A stretch of DNA of 39,208 nt from an uncultured Planctomycetaceae bacterium. GTDB lineage: Bacteria > Planctomycetota > Planctomycetia > Pirellulales > Pirellulaceae. Location: assembly GCA_903927685.1 (NCBI GenBank), contig CAIYOB010001304.1:1-39208 (forward strand), read 5' to 3'. Below, one piece after another: positions 15,453 through 24,551 of this stretch. The first letter of the stretch is position 1, and each line of letters opens with the position of its first letter. The position numbers and the translations under genes were made by a program. Below the pieces are notes generated by a model, which was not told where the DNA came from, did no database searches, and worked only from the letters and a program-made list of their open reading frames with translations.

Positions 15453-18400
15453 TTACTCTGCGAGCTGCAAGGTCACTGGTCCCAGGAGGCCGGACGGCAG
15501 CAGGGGCGAGTCGGCGGTGAACTTGGTGATGTTGGTCGCCGTGCGCCGCTGGTCGGGCGGCAAGGCCGCGTCGCCGATCAAGCGATTCGGCCAGAAGTTC
15601 ACGACCTCGATCTCCAGCGAATTGCCTTCCGGCCGCACCGCCTGGGTCACCTCCACTCGCCACGGCGGGCACCATACGACCCCCAGGTTTTGGCCGTTCA
15701 AGCTCACCTCGGCCAACTCTTTGACCACGCCCAAGTCCAGGAACAGCGGCTTGCCGGCCGCCAAGGCCGCCTGGCCCTGCGGCGGCAGCGCGAAGGCTTG
15801 GCGGTACACGGCGGTGCCGGAGTAGTGCCGGATGCCTTCTTCCGGCCGTTGGGTCCAATCCTCCAGTCGCTCGAACGTCACCGTCGCCGGCCCGCCCCTG
15901 CGCGGGTCGAACGCAATCTGCCACGGTCCGGTGAGTTCCGTGGCCGTGGACAAGACCGCTGGATTCGTCGCGTGTGATGACGGGAAGGCGGTGGACAGCG
16001 GAGCGCGAAAGACAACGAATACGGAGCCATAAGCCGGCAGTTCCAGGGCCACGCTCGTCTGGCTGCCGGATACGGTGAGTACCGGAACGTCGCCGATCCG
16101 GCCGGAGACGGGGTCCCACAGTTCCGGCTGGCGTCCTGCCACACGGAATACGGCCCGAATGCTGGCACTGGTTGCGTCCTGGTTGCTGACGAAATAGATG
16201 TCCGCCTGCTCGGTGCGACGGTGGATGTAATCGATGGCCGGCGCCGGCGTCGGCTCCGCGGCTTGGCTCAGAAACTCCGCATCGGGCGGCACGCCGTCGG
16301 CCGCCAGAACTTCCCGCGCCGTCGAGCCCGAGATTACCCGGCCCCGGCCCACCGGGCGCACGGCCGCCGCTTGCTCTTCGGCGGGTCCCCAGAGTTCCGC
16401 CGCGATGGCCCGGACTTCGTCGTCGCAGCCCGGAAAACCCTCCAGGCCCTTGGCCGTCTGCGGTCGGGGGCCCAGCACCGTTGCCCCCGCCTGGACCAAC
16501 TGTTTGACCTTTCGCAAAACCGGCAGCGAGACGTTGGTGCGGTTCGGCAGGACCAGCAGCCGGTAGCTCATCCCGTCGGGCAGGACCAGACGGCCATCCT
16601 GAACCTCCATGCGCGTCAGCACGACCTCGCCGGTGGCCACGTCGTAGTCGTAACCTGGCAGAACCAGGGCGGGATCGGACTTCTTCAGCTGCGCAAAGTT
16701 CGGCACGTGGTCGCCGTAGTAGTAGCACGCGTCGGCGACGAAATGGCCCTGCTGGAGCAGGTATTGGCAGCGGTTCAGGTAGTCCAGGAACGCGTGCGAC
16801 TTGTCCCACCAGGTCGAGTTCGGATTGAAGTGGGTGCCGGCGAACATCTCCTGACCCGGCAGGCCCTGCTCCACCGGCGAACAAGTGACCAGCGTCCAGA
16901 ACAGCCGGTTCAGGCCCTCGCAGCAGGCCCGATCGAACGACGGCTTCAGATTGTCCCACAGGGTCTCTTGCCAGTGCGGCCCGATGGTGGTGAAGCCTTC
17001 CGCAGCCACCAAGCGCCGTCCATAGGTATGCGCGGCGGAAGCAGGCTGCTTGACGAAGAACCGGCTCTCGTCGCTGACCCGATGCCGCCACGACTTGGCC
17101 CAGAACTCGGACATCGGGATCTCGCTCAGGCCCAAGCACTGCAGCGAGTCGATTGGCGCCCCGTGCGGGCCACCCGACTCGGGGTGAATCCCCAGCCCAT
17201 GCCGCTGTGCCAGTTCCTGCATCACGCCGTAGTGGTTCGCCGCGATGCAGTCGCCGATCGTCCGGCGGAAATCGGCCAGGAAGCGATGGGTGGTTTCCCG
17301 AGTGTCGACGATCTTACCGGCCAACACCGGCAGGAAAGGCAGCAAGTCGTAACCGCGCCGCCGCCGGAACTCGTCGCGGAACCCGGGCGTCCAGTTCATG
17401 CCGCCGCACTCCCAGCTGTCCGTCTGGACGTACTTCCAGGTCTTGCCGACCGCCGGGCCGGCGTCGTCGATCAGCCGTTGCACGACCTCCTGCCAGTACC
17501 ACCGCAGGGCGTCCGCGTCCAGGTAGTCCAGCACCAGGCCGTTCCAGCCCTCGCTGGCTGTGCTGACCTGGGCCCCGGAACCTGTCGCTCCCAGCCGCAG
17601 CACGACCCAGTCGCCCGGCGGCGCCTGCCAGCGGAGCCGGCCGGCCGCGTCCATGTGGGCGGACAGATCGAGGATCTCGGCGCTGCGGCAGTCCTCCTCG
17701 CCGGGCACCGCAGGCACATCCTCCAGCAGCACGCTGCCGTCGGGCGCCGAGCCGCCTAACTCGTGCGCGGCCAGCTTATGTTCCAGCCGTTCAATCGGCC
17801 GATGGCGAGCCAGCAGTTCCCGGCCGTCGTCAGCCAGCAGCCCGATCTCGGCCACCTGGACATTCCGCGGGGCGGCAGCCGTACCGCGATCGTACGCCTG
17901 GTGGAACATGAAGCGAAATGCGGTGCCGCGCACGGCGTCGAAGCGAACCTTGGTTGGCGTGCCGTCCGGGCACGACAGGCTGCAGACCGTCTGCCAGCGG
18001 CCCTCGGCGTCGGCCGCTTGCACTTCGCCCTGCCGCGGGCCGTAGCCCGGCCGGCCGGAGATCCAAACGCCGCTGACGGCGAGCGGTTCGGGGAACGTGA
18101 CTTGGAGCCATTCCGGCCGCTGGGGCGACGGACCCTCGCCCGGCTTGAGACCGCCCGAGACCCAGAAGCTCGCCGCCACGCCGTCGACCGCCAGACGCGC
18201 CGGAAATTCGGTATGCGCTGAGCTGGCAGCGATCTCGTACGCCGGGTCTCGGCCGGGATCGCGGTAGGCCACCACGGCAATGTCCTGATACAAGTCGACT
18301 CGTCGCGGCGGCTCCGGCAAGTCCACCACGACCTCGCCCGGCCCGGCGATCACGGTCTGCGACCAGGTGACCAGCTTGGCCGCGCGGGCAGGGGCCACCA

Positions 18401-18785
18401 GCGGGCCGCCCAGGTTCCAGCCGCTCTGGATGTTCACGCTCAGTTCCAGCCCGACCCGTTCGGCTTCGCGCACGGCGTGCCGGAACAGCTCGCGCCACTC
18501 GGGGCTCAAGAACGCCGGGCCGGCCGACACCCGCCGGTTGCCATCCTGGTTGCTGCCGTCGGCGTCGAACAACAAGACGCCGCCAAACCCCTTGTCCCGC
18601 AGCTCTTCCAGGTCCCGGGTAATAGCCGCCGGGGTGACGTTCCCGTTCAGCCACCACCAGAAAGCACGCGTTCGGGCCTCCGGCGGCGGCTCGGCAAAAC
18701 CGCGGGCCAAATCGTCCTGGGCCGCAGCCCACGAAAGGCCGGGGACAACGAGCAGTACCAGGGTCAAGCGAGTGAAAGCCTGCAT
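15453..18785 (-). CDS. GH106-family glycoside hydrolase (alpha-L-rhamnosidase-like), copy B
   Basis: An 1110-residue secreted enzyme with a signal peptide (MQAFTRLTLVLLVVPGLSWAAAQ) and a GGAGA site upstream of the ATG at 18785. It parallels copy A throughout: TRAFWWWLNGNVTPAAITRDL, GFGGVLLFD, VQTDSWECGGMNWTPGFRDEF, HPESGGPHG, and the C-terminal LFLDLGVVKELAEVSLNGQNLGVVW and NFWPNRLIGDAALPPDQRRT. The mid-region carries a galactose-binding-like or carbohydrate-binding domain inserted before the DSWE motif, as in copy A. The two genes look like an old tandem duplication, as the central portions differ strongly while the ends remain alike. Two diverged copies suggest different linkages or chain positions of the same glycan. 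Confidence 0.9.
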   Translation of the reverse strand: MQAFTRLTLVLLVVPGLSWAAAQDDLARGFAEPPPEARTRAFWWWLNGNVTPAAITRDLEELRDKGFGGVLLFDADGSNQDGNRRVSAGPAFLSPEWRELFRHAVREAERVGLELSVNIQSGWNLGGPLVAPARAAKLVTWSQTVIAGPGEVVVDLPEPPRRVDLYQDIAVVAYRDPGRDPAYEIAASSAHTEFPARLAVDGVAASFWVSGGLKPGEGPSPQRPEWLQVTFPEPLAVSGVWISGRPGYGPRQGEVQAADAEGRWQTVCSLSCPDGTPTKVRFDAVRGTAFRFMFHQAYDRGTAAAPRNVQVAEIGLLADDGRELLARHRPIERLEHKLAAHELGGSAPDGSVLLEDVPAVPGEEDCRSAEILDLSAHMDAAGRLRWQAPPGDWVVLRLGATGSGAQVSTASEGWNGLVLDYLDADALRWYWQEVVQRLIDDAGPAVGKTWKYVQTDSWECGGMNWTPGFRDEFRRRRGYDLLPFLPVLAGKIVDTRETTHRFLADFRRTIGDCIAANHYGVMQELAQRHGLGIHPESGGPHGAPIDSLQCLGLSEIPMSEFWAKSWRHRVSDESRFFVKQPASAAHTYGRRLVAAEGFTTIGPHWQETLWDNLKPSFDRACCEGLNRLFWTLVTCSPVEQGLPGQEMFAGTHFNPNSTWWDKSHAFLDYLNRCQYLLQQGHFVADACYYYGDHVPNFAQLKKSDPALVLPGYDYDVATGEVVLTRMEVQDGRLVLPDGMSYRLLVLPNRTNVSLPVLRKVKQLVQAGATVLGPRPQTAKGLEGFPGCDDEVRAIAAELWGPAEEQAAAVRPVGRGRVISGSTAREVLAADGVPPDAEFLSQAAEPTPAPAIDYIHRRTEQADIYFVSNQDATSASIRAVFRVAGRQPELWDPVSGRIGDVPVLTVSGSQTSVALELPAYGSVFVVFRAPLSTAFPSSHATNPAVLSTATELTGPWQIAFDPRRGGPATVTFERLEDWTQRPEEGIRHYSGTAVYRQAFALPPQGQAALAAGKPLFLDLGVVKELAEVSLNGQNLGVVWCPPWRVEVTQAVRPEGNSLEIEVVNFWPNRLIGDAALPPDQRRTATNITKFTADSPLLPSGLLGPVTLQLAE

Positions 18786-19249
18786 CGATCAGGTCTCCGA
18801 GGAATTCGGCCGTGGGTGTAGATCCGCGAGCGTGGCAGTTCGTTGCGTCAAGCAGGTCGGACACACGAGGGCAAGACGTGGGCCTTGGCGAGTTGTCGAC
18901 AATTCTGTGTTGGGACGAATTCTACCGCGCCGACGGCAGCTGACGCCACCTGCGACGCCTCACATCTGGCACTTGGAGGCTTAACAAAGAGACTCTTGCC
19001 AGCACGGCGGAGCCGTTCCTTGGTGAGCAACGGTGCCAACGGGTGGATGACGGTCATTACGGACGGGGTCGAAACGGGGACTCGCCCTGGACTGACAACG
19101 GAAGGGCATCGAACGCGGCGCGCGGAGTTGCTACGATAGGGAGCAAATAGCGCGGCGCGACTTGCGAGCTGCCGGCGGCGGGTCGTACCAGCAGCCGAAG
19201 TTCCTGCGGGTGTTTCGTCTTCAACTTGCTGCCCCAAGGAGTCTCCCCG
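18786..19249. promoter_or_regulatory. Divergent intergenic region with a TTGTCGACAA palindrome
   Basis: This 464-base gap separates the start of GH106 copy B (-) from the start of the iduronate-2-sulfatase-like gene (+), so promoters for both should lie here. A perfect 10-base palindrome, TTGTCGACAA, lies at 18893-18902 and could be an operator; many LacI/GntR-type sites are of this kind, but no regulator gene is in the window. A weak -10-like TACGAT is at 19132-19137. No gene is seen in the stretch. Confidence 0.35.
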
Positions 19250-20752
19250 ATGCCATCCCTGACTCGCCTTGCCAGTTTGCTTGTGGTGGCCGCGCTCGGC
19301 AGCCACGCTGCCGCGGCCGACGCCGGTCGCCCGAACGTCCTGCTGCTGATGTCGGACGACCTGAATAACATGCTCGGCTGCTATGGCGACCCGTTGGCCA
19401 AAACGCCCAACCTCGACCGCTTGGCGGCGCGCGGCGTACGCTTCGAGCGTGCCTACTGCCAGTTTCCGCTGTGCGGGCCCAGCCGCAACTCGCTGCTGAC
19501 AGGCTTGTACCCGAACAGCACCGGCATCCTGCGGAACGCGGAACTGTTCCGGCAGACCATCCCCGCGCAGATCAGCCTGCCCCAGGCTTTCCGGCTGCAA
19601 GGGTATTTCGCCGCGCGGATCGGCAAGCTGTATCACTATAACGTGCCCAATTCGATCGGCACCAACGGGCACGACGATCCGGGTTCGTGGGAGCTGGAGT
19701 TGAATCCCGCCGGCGTGGACCGGTTGGAGGAGGAGCCCCACATTTTCACGCTGACCCCGGGCCAGTTCGGAGGCACGCTCAGCTGGTACGCTTCGCCCAA
19801 GAGCGATTCGTATCACACCGACGGCTTGATGGCGGCGGACGCCGAGTGGGTGCTGGAACGATGTGCGAAGCAGCGGCAGCGGCCTTTCTTCCTGGCCGTC
19901 GGCTTCTACCGGCCGCACACGCCCTACGTCGCGCCCCGGGAACCGTACTTCGGCTACTATCCCGAAGCGCAGATGCGCGTGGTGCAGGGCGTGGCCGAAG
20001 ACCAGGCCGATCTGCCGCCAGCGGCGATCGGCAGCTACAAGCGGGAGCAGGACAAGCTGACCGACGATCTCCGCCGGCAATGCCTGCAAGCGTACTATGC
20101 AAGTATCAGTTTCATGGACGCCCAAGTGGGCCGCGTGCTGGAGGCGCTGGATCGGCTGGGACTGGCTGATAACACCATCCTCGTCTTCACCAGCGACCAC
20201 GGCTACCACACCGGCGAGCACGGGTTGTGGCAGAAGCTGAGCCTGTTCGAGGAGAGCGCTCGCGTGCCGTTGTTGATCGTCGCCCCCGGCACGAGTCGGC
20301 AGGGGACCGTGGTCGAATCCCCGGTCGGCTTGATCGACGTCTATCCCACGCTCAGCGAACTGTGCCAGGTTCCGGCCCCCGAGAATCTGCAGGGCCAGAG
20401 CCTCGTGCCGATGCTCAAGGACGCCTCCGCTTCGGGCCGCGGCTGGGCGCTCAGCCAAGTCACCCGGGGCGGCAAACCCGGGGCGAAAGAGCCGGGTTTC
20501 TTCGGCTACAGCCTCCGCACTCCACGCTGGCGGTACACCGAGTGGGACGAGGGCCGGCAGGGACGCGAGCTGTACGATCATCGCACCGATCCGCGCGAAT
20601 TGACCAACCTGGCCGCCGTCCCCGCGCACGCCCAGACCGTCGAGGAACTGGCGGCGCAGCTCCGCGCTGCCATCCCGTCCTCGTTCCCCCCGTCGGGCCA
20701 AACGCCGCCGCTGGGCGAAGGCACCTGGGCGCCGAACCTGACCAAGCCCTGA
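19250..20752 (+). CDS. Secreted sulfatase, iduronate-2-sulfatase-like
   Basis: A 500-residue sulfatase with an AAGGAG site eight bases before the ATG at 19250; an in-frame TTG at 19226 is rejected because the signal peptide (MPSLTRLASLLVVAALGSHAAAA) begins at 19250. The metal motif NVLLLMSDDLNN and the C-x-P-x-R signature CGPSR (75-79), with Cys as the formylglycine precursor, are intact. The order NNMLGCYGDPLAKTPNLDRLA, then FTSDHGYHTGEHGLWQK, then YDHRTDPRELTNLA is typical of iduronate-2-sulfatase relatives. In marine planctomycetes these act on many sulfated glycans, so heparin is not implied. It is transcribed divergently from the GH106 pair. Confidence 0.92.
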   Translation: MPSLTRLASLLVVAALGSHAAAADAGRPNVLLLMSDDLNNMLGCYGDPLAKTPNLDRLAARGVRFERAYCQFPLCGPSRNSLLTGLYPNSTGILRNAELFRQTIPAQISLPQAFRLQGYFAARIGKLYHYNVPNSIGTNGHDDPGSWELELNPAGVDRLEEEPHIFTLTPGQFGGTLSWYASPKSDSYHTDGLMAADAEWVLERCAKQRQRPFFLAVGFYRPHTPYVAPREPYFGYYPEAQMRVVQGVAEDQADLPPAAIGSYKREQDKLTDDLRRQCLQAYYASISFMDAQVGRVLEALDRLGLADNTILVFTSDHGYHTGEHGLWQKLSLFEESARVPLLIVAPGTSRQGTVVESPVGLIDVYPTLSELCQVPAPENLQGQSLVPMLKDASASGRGWALSQVTRGGKPGAKEPGFFGYSLRTPRWRYTEWDEGRQGRELYDHRTDPRELTNLAAVPAHAQTVEELAAQLRAAIPSSFPPSGQTPPLGEGTWAPNLTKP

Positions 20753-20768
20753 GGTCTTGGGCCTTGGG

Positions 20769-20783
20769 AACGCTCACGAAACA
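20769..20783. repeat. Short interspersed repeat AACGCTCACGAAACA, copy 2
   Basis: Identical to 9928-9942. It lies in the 38-base gap between the convergent sulfatase and DUF4838 genes. Confidence 0.6.
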
Positions 20784-20790
20784 CCTGCCC

Positions 20791-23076
20791 CTATTTCCGT
20801 TTCACCAGCCAGAACCGATCCACCCAGACGTACTTGACATTGTCCGGGTTCTTCGCCGGCGCGGCCCACAGGTAGACGTCGCCGTGCAGTTTGGCGCTAC
20901 CGAGTTGGTACGTGTGGTAGTGATCGTCGGCGATCTCGGCACACGTGCCGGCGACTTGCCCGAGGCCCGCGCGGTTCTTGCTGTCGTAGATGCCGGCGCT
21001 GAAAGCCTGGCCGGCGCCGCCGGTCTTCTCGACGCGGATCGAGGCGTACACGTCGTACGTGGCGTCCGCCGCCAACGGCTTGCCCAACAGTTGGTGCTGG
21101 ACGGCCCATTCGTAATGGTTGCCCGGCATCCGGGCGGCCATCTTGTCGGACGCCAGGTCGTCCTTTTCCAGGGTCGCCCAAGTGCCTTCGCTGGCCAGGT
21201 TGAAGGTCGCGTCCTGCAAGTCGATCCACTGGTCGCGCGCCAGGGACTCGCAACCGGGCGGGGGCGACGAGCTGGTGCGGCCCATGCCGATCGTCCGGCG
21301 CTCGAATGTCGCCAGGGGACTGCCCTCGGAGATCAGCGTCACACCGGCGGCTTTGGCGACGTCGAGGAACGTCCGGCAATTCTGCACATAGTCCGCTGGA
21401 CCGGGCCAAGCCAGTTGCTCGCCCGCAGCTTGGTCCTGGAACTCGTACCACCGCGTGGCCCAGATGTAACGCAGGGGCAGGCGGGCCAGCTGGACGCGCG
21501 GCAACATGGCCGGCGCGTCTTTCACCGCTGCCTCGGCCTGGTCCAGCAGCCGTTCCGCCTTGGCCAGCATCGCCAGGTTCAAGAACTCGGCTCGCGCGGA
21601 ACTGAAGCAAGTCAGGTACGTCTTTTTCGATTCGGCCTCGTCGTGGATCAACTGGATGTACTCCAGGATCGGCGCGGCGGCCGAGCCGTAGTAGCCGTGG
21701 ACGAACTCGCGTACCAGGGCCTGGTCGTCCAGCTGCGGATTCCACAGCAGCTTGGCCAGCACCCAGGCTTTCAGTTCGGCGAATTCGGCCCCGAGTGAGT
21801 TGTAGCCGCCTTGCTCGAAGATGCCCCGCACGCCGTGTTCGACGAAGAAGCGGACGTTCGGCCCCAGCACGCGCAAATTGGGATGGGGCTGGATGTAGTG
21901 CGCAAAGTTCGTCGTGTAGTCCCAGATGTACATCCGCTGGCACAGCTTGGACCAGCCCCGGATGTCGTCGGCGAACTGCTGGTTGCTCGGGGCGGTCAGC
22001 GGACGAGAGAAATCGCATTCGATGCTGCACAGCCGGATAGTGACGTTCGGCAGCGGCTTGACATGCCGCGGAGGCTTGCGGGTGTACTGGTAGGCCAGGG
22101 TGTCGATGGCCACGTGCGGGTACTGCTTGCCGACTTCGGCCGCGACATAGTTGACCAGGTGCAACAGCGGCCCCGCCGGCGAGCCTTCTTCCTCTTCGAG
22201 CTTCTTGCAGGCGGCGCACAGGCAGTGGTTGTCGCAGTCGTTCTGCGAGACGGAAATGATCTGCGCGTGCGGGTCGTCGCGGAGGTGCGCCAGCACCTTG
22301 TCGGTGATCAGTTTTTTGACAGCTTCGTTGGTGACGCACACCTGGGCGTAGCCGTCGAGGCGTTTGCCGTTGACTTCGCTGAAGTACTCCGGATGCTCCT
22401 TGAAATACGTCTCCGGCGAGACCAGCCCGGCGAAGGTGTGGACGAAGAACGGACCGCCGTAGCGGATCTTGCCGCCGTGTTTTTCCTCCAGGCGTTCGGA
22501 ATTGCCGTTCGACTTGTTGCGGGCGGCCCAATCGCCGTCGAAGGCGTCGGCCCAGAAGGTCTCACGGTACTCCAGCGGCGGGATGTAGCGCACGTGTTGT
22601 TCGGGGACGGTCAGTTCCGGACGCTGGGGGATCGCGCTGACTTTGGAGGACCACCAGCGGCAGCCGACGACGTCTTCGAGGAACGTATAGACGGCGTACA
22701 ACGTGCCGCGCGGCCGATCGCCGGCCAGCAGCAGGTGTTCGCCGACGGATTCGATCACGATCCCGTCGGGCGCCAGGCCTGCCAGTTGCACGTTCGGCGC
22801 GAGTTGACTCGCCACGCGTCCCGGTCCGACCAGCAACAGGGGCCCGGCGGGCGGGTCGGCGGTGGTCTGGATCGGGAACGACGCCCCCGTCACTTGCTGG
22901 AGGAAGGTCGCCAGCTCCCGGGCCGCGTGCTGTTCCGCCGCGAGCGCGCTGGGATCGACGACGATCGAATAGCTGGTCTTGCCTCCGGCGGCCAATGGCA
23001 GGGGGGCGGCCGCAGCCGGCGTGGTGAGGGTGCCGGTCAAAAGAACGAGCAGGCAGAGAGGGGCGGGGCGAATCAT
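20791..23076 (-). CDS. Secreted DUF4838 protein with GH67-like N-terminal domain
   Basis: A 761-residue exported protein; AGGAGG lies nine bases before the ATG at 23076, which also begins the signal peptide (MIRPAPLCLLVLLTG). A frame extension to 23154 lacks support. Residues about 50-150 resemble the N-terminal domain of GH67 alpha-glucuronidases (EQHAARELATFLQQVTG, then GTLYAVYTFLEDVVGCRWW). The middle is DUF4838: EYFSEVNGKRLDGYAQVCVTN, ISVSQNDCDNHCLCAAC, IDTLAYQYTRKPPRHV and NVTIRLCSIECDFSRPL. The Cys-rich CDNHCLCAACKK segment might bind a metal or form disulfides. The C-terminal 150 residues look like a beta-sandwich binding domain. The reaction of DUF4838 proteins is not established to my knowledge; the neighbourhood points to polysaccharide breakdown. 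Confidence 0.85.
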   Translation of the reverse strand: MIRPAPLCLLVLLTGTLTTPAAAAPLPLAAGGKTSYSIVVDPSALAAEQHAARELATFLQQVTGASFPIQTTADPPAGPLLLVGPGRVASQLAPNVQLAGLAPDGIVIESVGEHLLLAGDRPRGTLYAVYTFLEDVVGCRWWSSKVSAIPQRPELTVPEQHVRYIPPLEYRETFWADAFDGDWAARNKSNGNSERLEEKHGGKIRYGGPFFVHTFAGLVSPETYFKEHPEYFSEVNGKRLDGYAQVCVTNEAVKKLITDKVLAHLRDDPHAQIISVSQNDCDNHCLCAACKKLEEEEGSPAGPLLHLVNYVAAEVGKQYPHVAIDTLAYQYTRKPPRHVKPLPNVTIRLCSIECDFSRPLTAPSNQQFADDIRGWSKLCQRMYIWDYTTNFAHYIQPHPNLRVLGPNVRFFVEHGVRGIFEQGGYNSLGAEFAELKAWVLAKLLWNPQLDDQALVREFVHGYYGSAAAPILEYIQLIHDEAESKKTYLTCFSSARAEFLNLAMLAKAERLLDQAEAAVKDAPAMLPRVQLARLPLRYIWATRWYEFQDQAAGEQLAWPGPADYVQNCRTFLDVAKAAGVTLISEGSPLATFERRTIGMGRTSSSPPPGCESLARDQWIDLQDATFNLASEGTWATLEKDDLASDKMAARMPGNHYEWAVQHQLLGKPLAADATYDVYASIRVEKTGGAGQAFSAGIYDSKNRAGLGQVAGTCAEIADDHYHTYQLGSAKLHGDVYLWAAPAKNPDNVKYVWVDRFWLVKRK

Positions 23077-23114
23077 CAGTGTGAACCTCCTGGGGTGCCT
23101 TGTGGAATTCTCCC

Positions 23115-23161
23115 AATATAGCCTCGGCGGCGACTTTTGTTGCCTAGGCATCATCTATAAT
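23115..23161. promoter_or_regulatory. Divergent promoter region (two -10-like boxes)
   Basis: On the plus strand TATAAT (23156-23161) lies 80 bases before the ATG at 23242. On the reverse strand TATATT (23120 to 23115) lies about 39 bases before the ATG at 23076. Both are close to consensus -10 elements in an otherwise GC-rich genome; matching -35 boxes are poor. Confidence 0.4.
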
Positions 23162-23241
23162 GCCTTGCTCCGGCTTGCCCTCGTGGCGAATGACTCCGGG
23201 GAATCTAAGGTCGATGAATCCACTTTTGGGGAGACGAGGAA

Positions 23242-24498
23242 ATGCATCGCAGGCGGTTCACGGGGATGCTGATTGGCGTTGTCGCTGCGGTGGTGTGCGC
23301 GGTGAGCGGCCGGGCCGCCGACTCGGAGGCCACGTGGCCCCAATGGCGAGGGCCGACTCGGGACGGCCTGGTCCAGGGAGCGACTTGGCCGACAGACCTC
23401 AAGGACGAACACTTCCGATTGGCTTGGCATGTCGATCTTGGCCCCGGCTATCCCGGACCGATTGTGGCGGCCGACCGCGTCTTCGTCGCCGAAACCAAAG
23501 ATCAGAAGCAGGAGGTTGTCCGAGCGTTGGACCGCCAGACCGGCGGTACGCTGTGGACAGCGGAGTGGGCGGGGGCGATGTCGGTGCCGTTCATGGCCAA
23601 ACGCAACGGTGACTGGATTCGTGCCACACCCGCCTACGACGGCCAGTCGGTCTACGTGGCCGGGATGCGCGATGTACTGGTCTGCCTGGACGCCGCGACG
23701 GGGGCGGAGCGCTGGCGAGTCGATTTCGTCGACCAGTTCAAGACGCAGCTGCCGGCCTTCGGCTTCGTCTGCTCGCCCCTGATCCTGGGTGACTACGTGT
23801 TTGTGCAGGCGGGCGCGGGATTCTGCAAGCTGGACAAGCGGACCGGCCAGGTCGTCTGGCGGGTCTTGACGGACGACGGCGGGATGTTCGGCAGCGCCTT
23901 CTCCTCGCCCGTCCTGGCCACCCTGGGCGGTCAGGAGCAACTGCTCGTCCAGACGCGTTTGAAACTCGCCGGGGTGCTTCCCGAGTCCGGGCAGGTCCTG
24001 TGGTCGCAGGATATTCCGGCGATGCTTGGCATGAACATCCTGACGCCGACCGTGCGCGGCGACACCATTTTCACCACGGCCTACGGCGGCGGCAGCCGGC
24101 AGTTGAAGATCGAGCGTCAAGCTGACAGCTGGCAGGTCACGACCGTGTGGAAAAACGCGTTGCAAGGGTACATGTCGACGCCAGTGGTCATCGACGGCTT
24201 CGCGTATCTGCACCTCCGCAACCAACGCTTCACCTGCCTGGATCTGACCAGCGGCGAGCAGAAATGGACGACGACGCCCTATGGCCAGTACTGGAGTCTC
24301 GTGGCCCAGGGCGATCGGATCCTGGCACTGGACCAGCGCGGAGAACTGCTCCTGATCCACGCCACGCCGGAGAAGTTCGACCTGTTGGACTCGCGCCGGA
24401 TCAGCGAGCAGGAGACCTGGGGGCATCTGGCCGTGTGCGGCGGACAGGTCTTCGTGCGGGAACTGAACGGAGTCTCCACTTACCACTGGGCGGAGTGA
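23242..24498 (+). CDS. PQQ-type beta-propeller (BamB-like) exported protein
   Basis: A 418-residue protein with GGGGAGACGAGGAA before the ATG at 23242. A signal peptide (MHRRRFTGMLIGVVAAVVCAVSGRAA) precedes WPQWRGPTRDG, a motif that opens a large group of planctomycete PQQ-repeat proteins. Several propeller strands of the type ALDRQTGGTLWTAEW, CLDAATGAERWRVDF and CLDLTSGEQKWTT follow. Alcohol-dehydrogenase catalytic residues are not evident, so a scaffolding or binding role is more likely than PQQ catalysis. The gene lies directly upstream of the copper ATPase on the same strand. Confidence 0.87.
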   Translation: MHRRRFTGMLIGVVAAVVCAVSGRAADSEATWPQWRGPTRDGLVQGATWPTDLKDEHFRLAWHVDLGPGYPGPIVAADRVFVAETKDQKQEVVRALDRQTGGTLWTAEWAGAMSVPFMAKRNGDWIRATPAYDGQSVYVAGMRDVLVCLDAATGAERWRVDFVDQFKTQLPAFGFVCSPLILGDYVFVQAGAGFCKLDKRTGQVVWRVLTDDGGMFGSAFSSPVLATLGGQEQLLVQTRLKLAGVLPESGQVLWSQDIPAMLGMNILTPTVRGDTIFTTAYGGGSRQLKIERQADSWQVTTVWKNALQGYMSTPVVIDGFAYLHLRNQRFTCLDLTSGEQKWTTTPYGQYWSLVAQGDRILALDQRGELLLIHATPEKFDLLDSRRISEQETWGHLAVCGGQVFVRELNGVSTYHWAE

Positions 24499-24551
24499 GG
24501 GCTGGGGTGAATCGCGGAGCAGTTCCTGACGCAATGCCAGGGAGGTTTGTG

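Noticed and set aside
23077..23154. N-terminal extension of the DUF4838 protein
   Set aside because: It would precede a normal signal peptide; AGGAGG lies next to the ATG at 23076.
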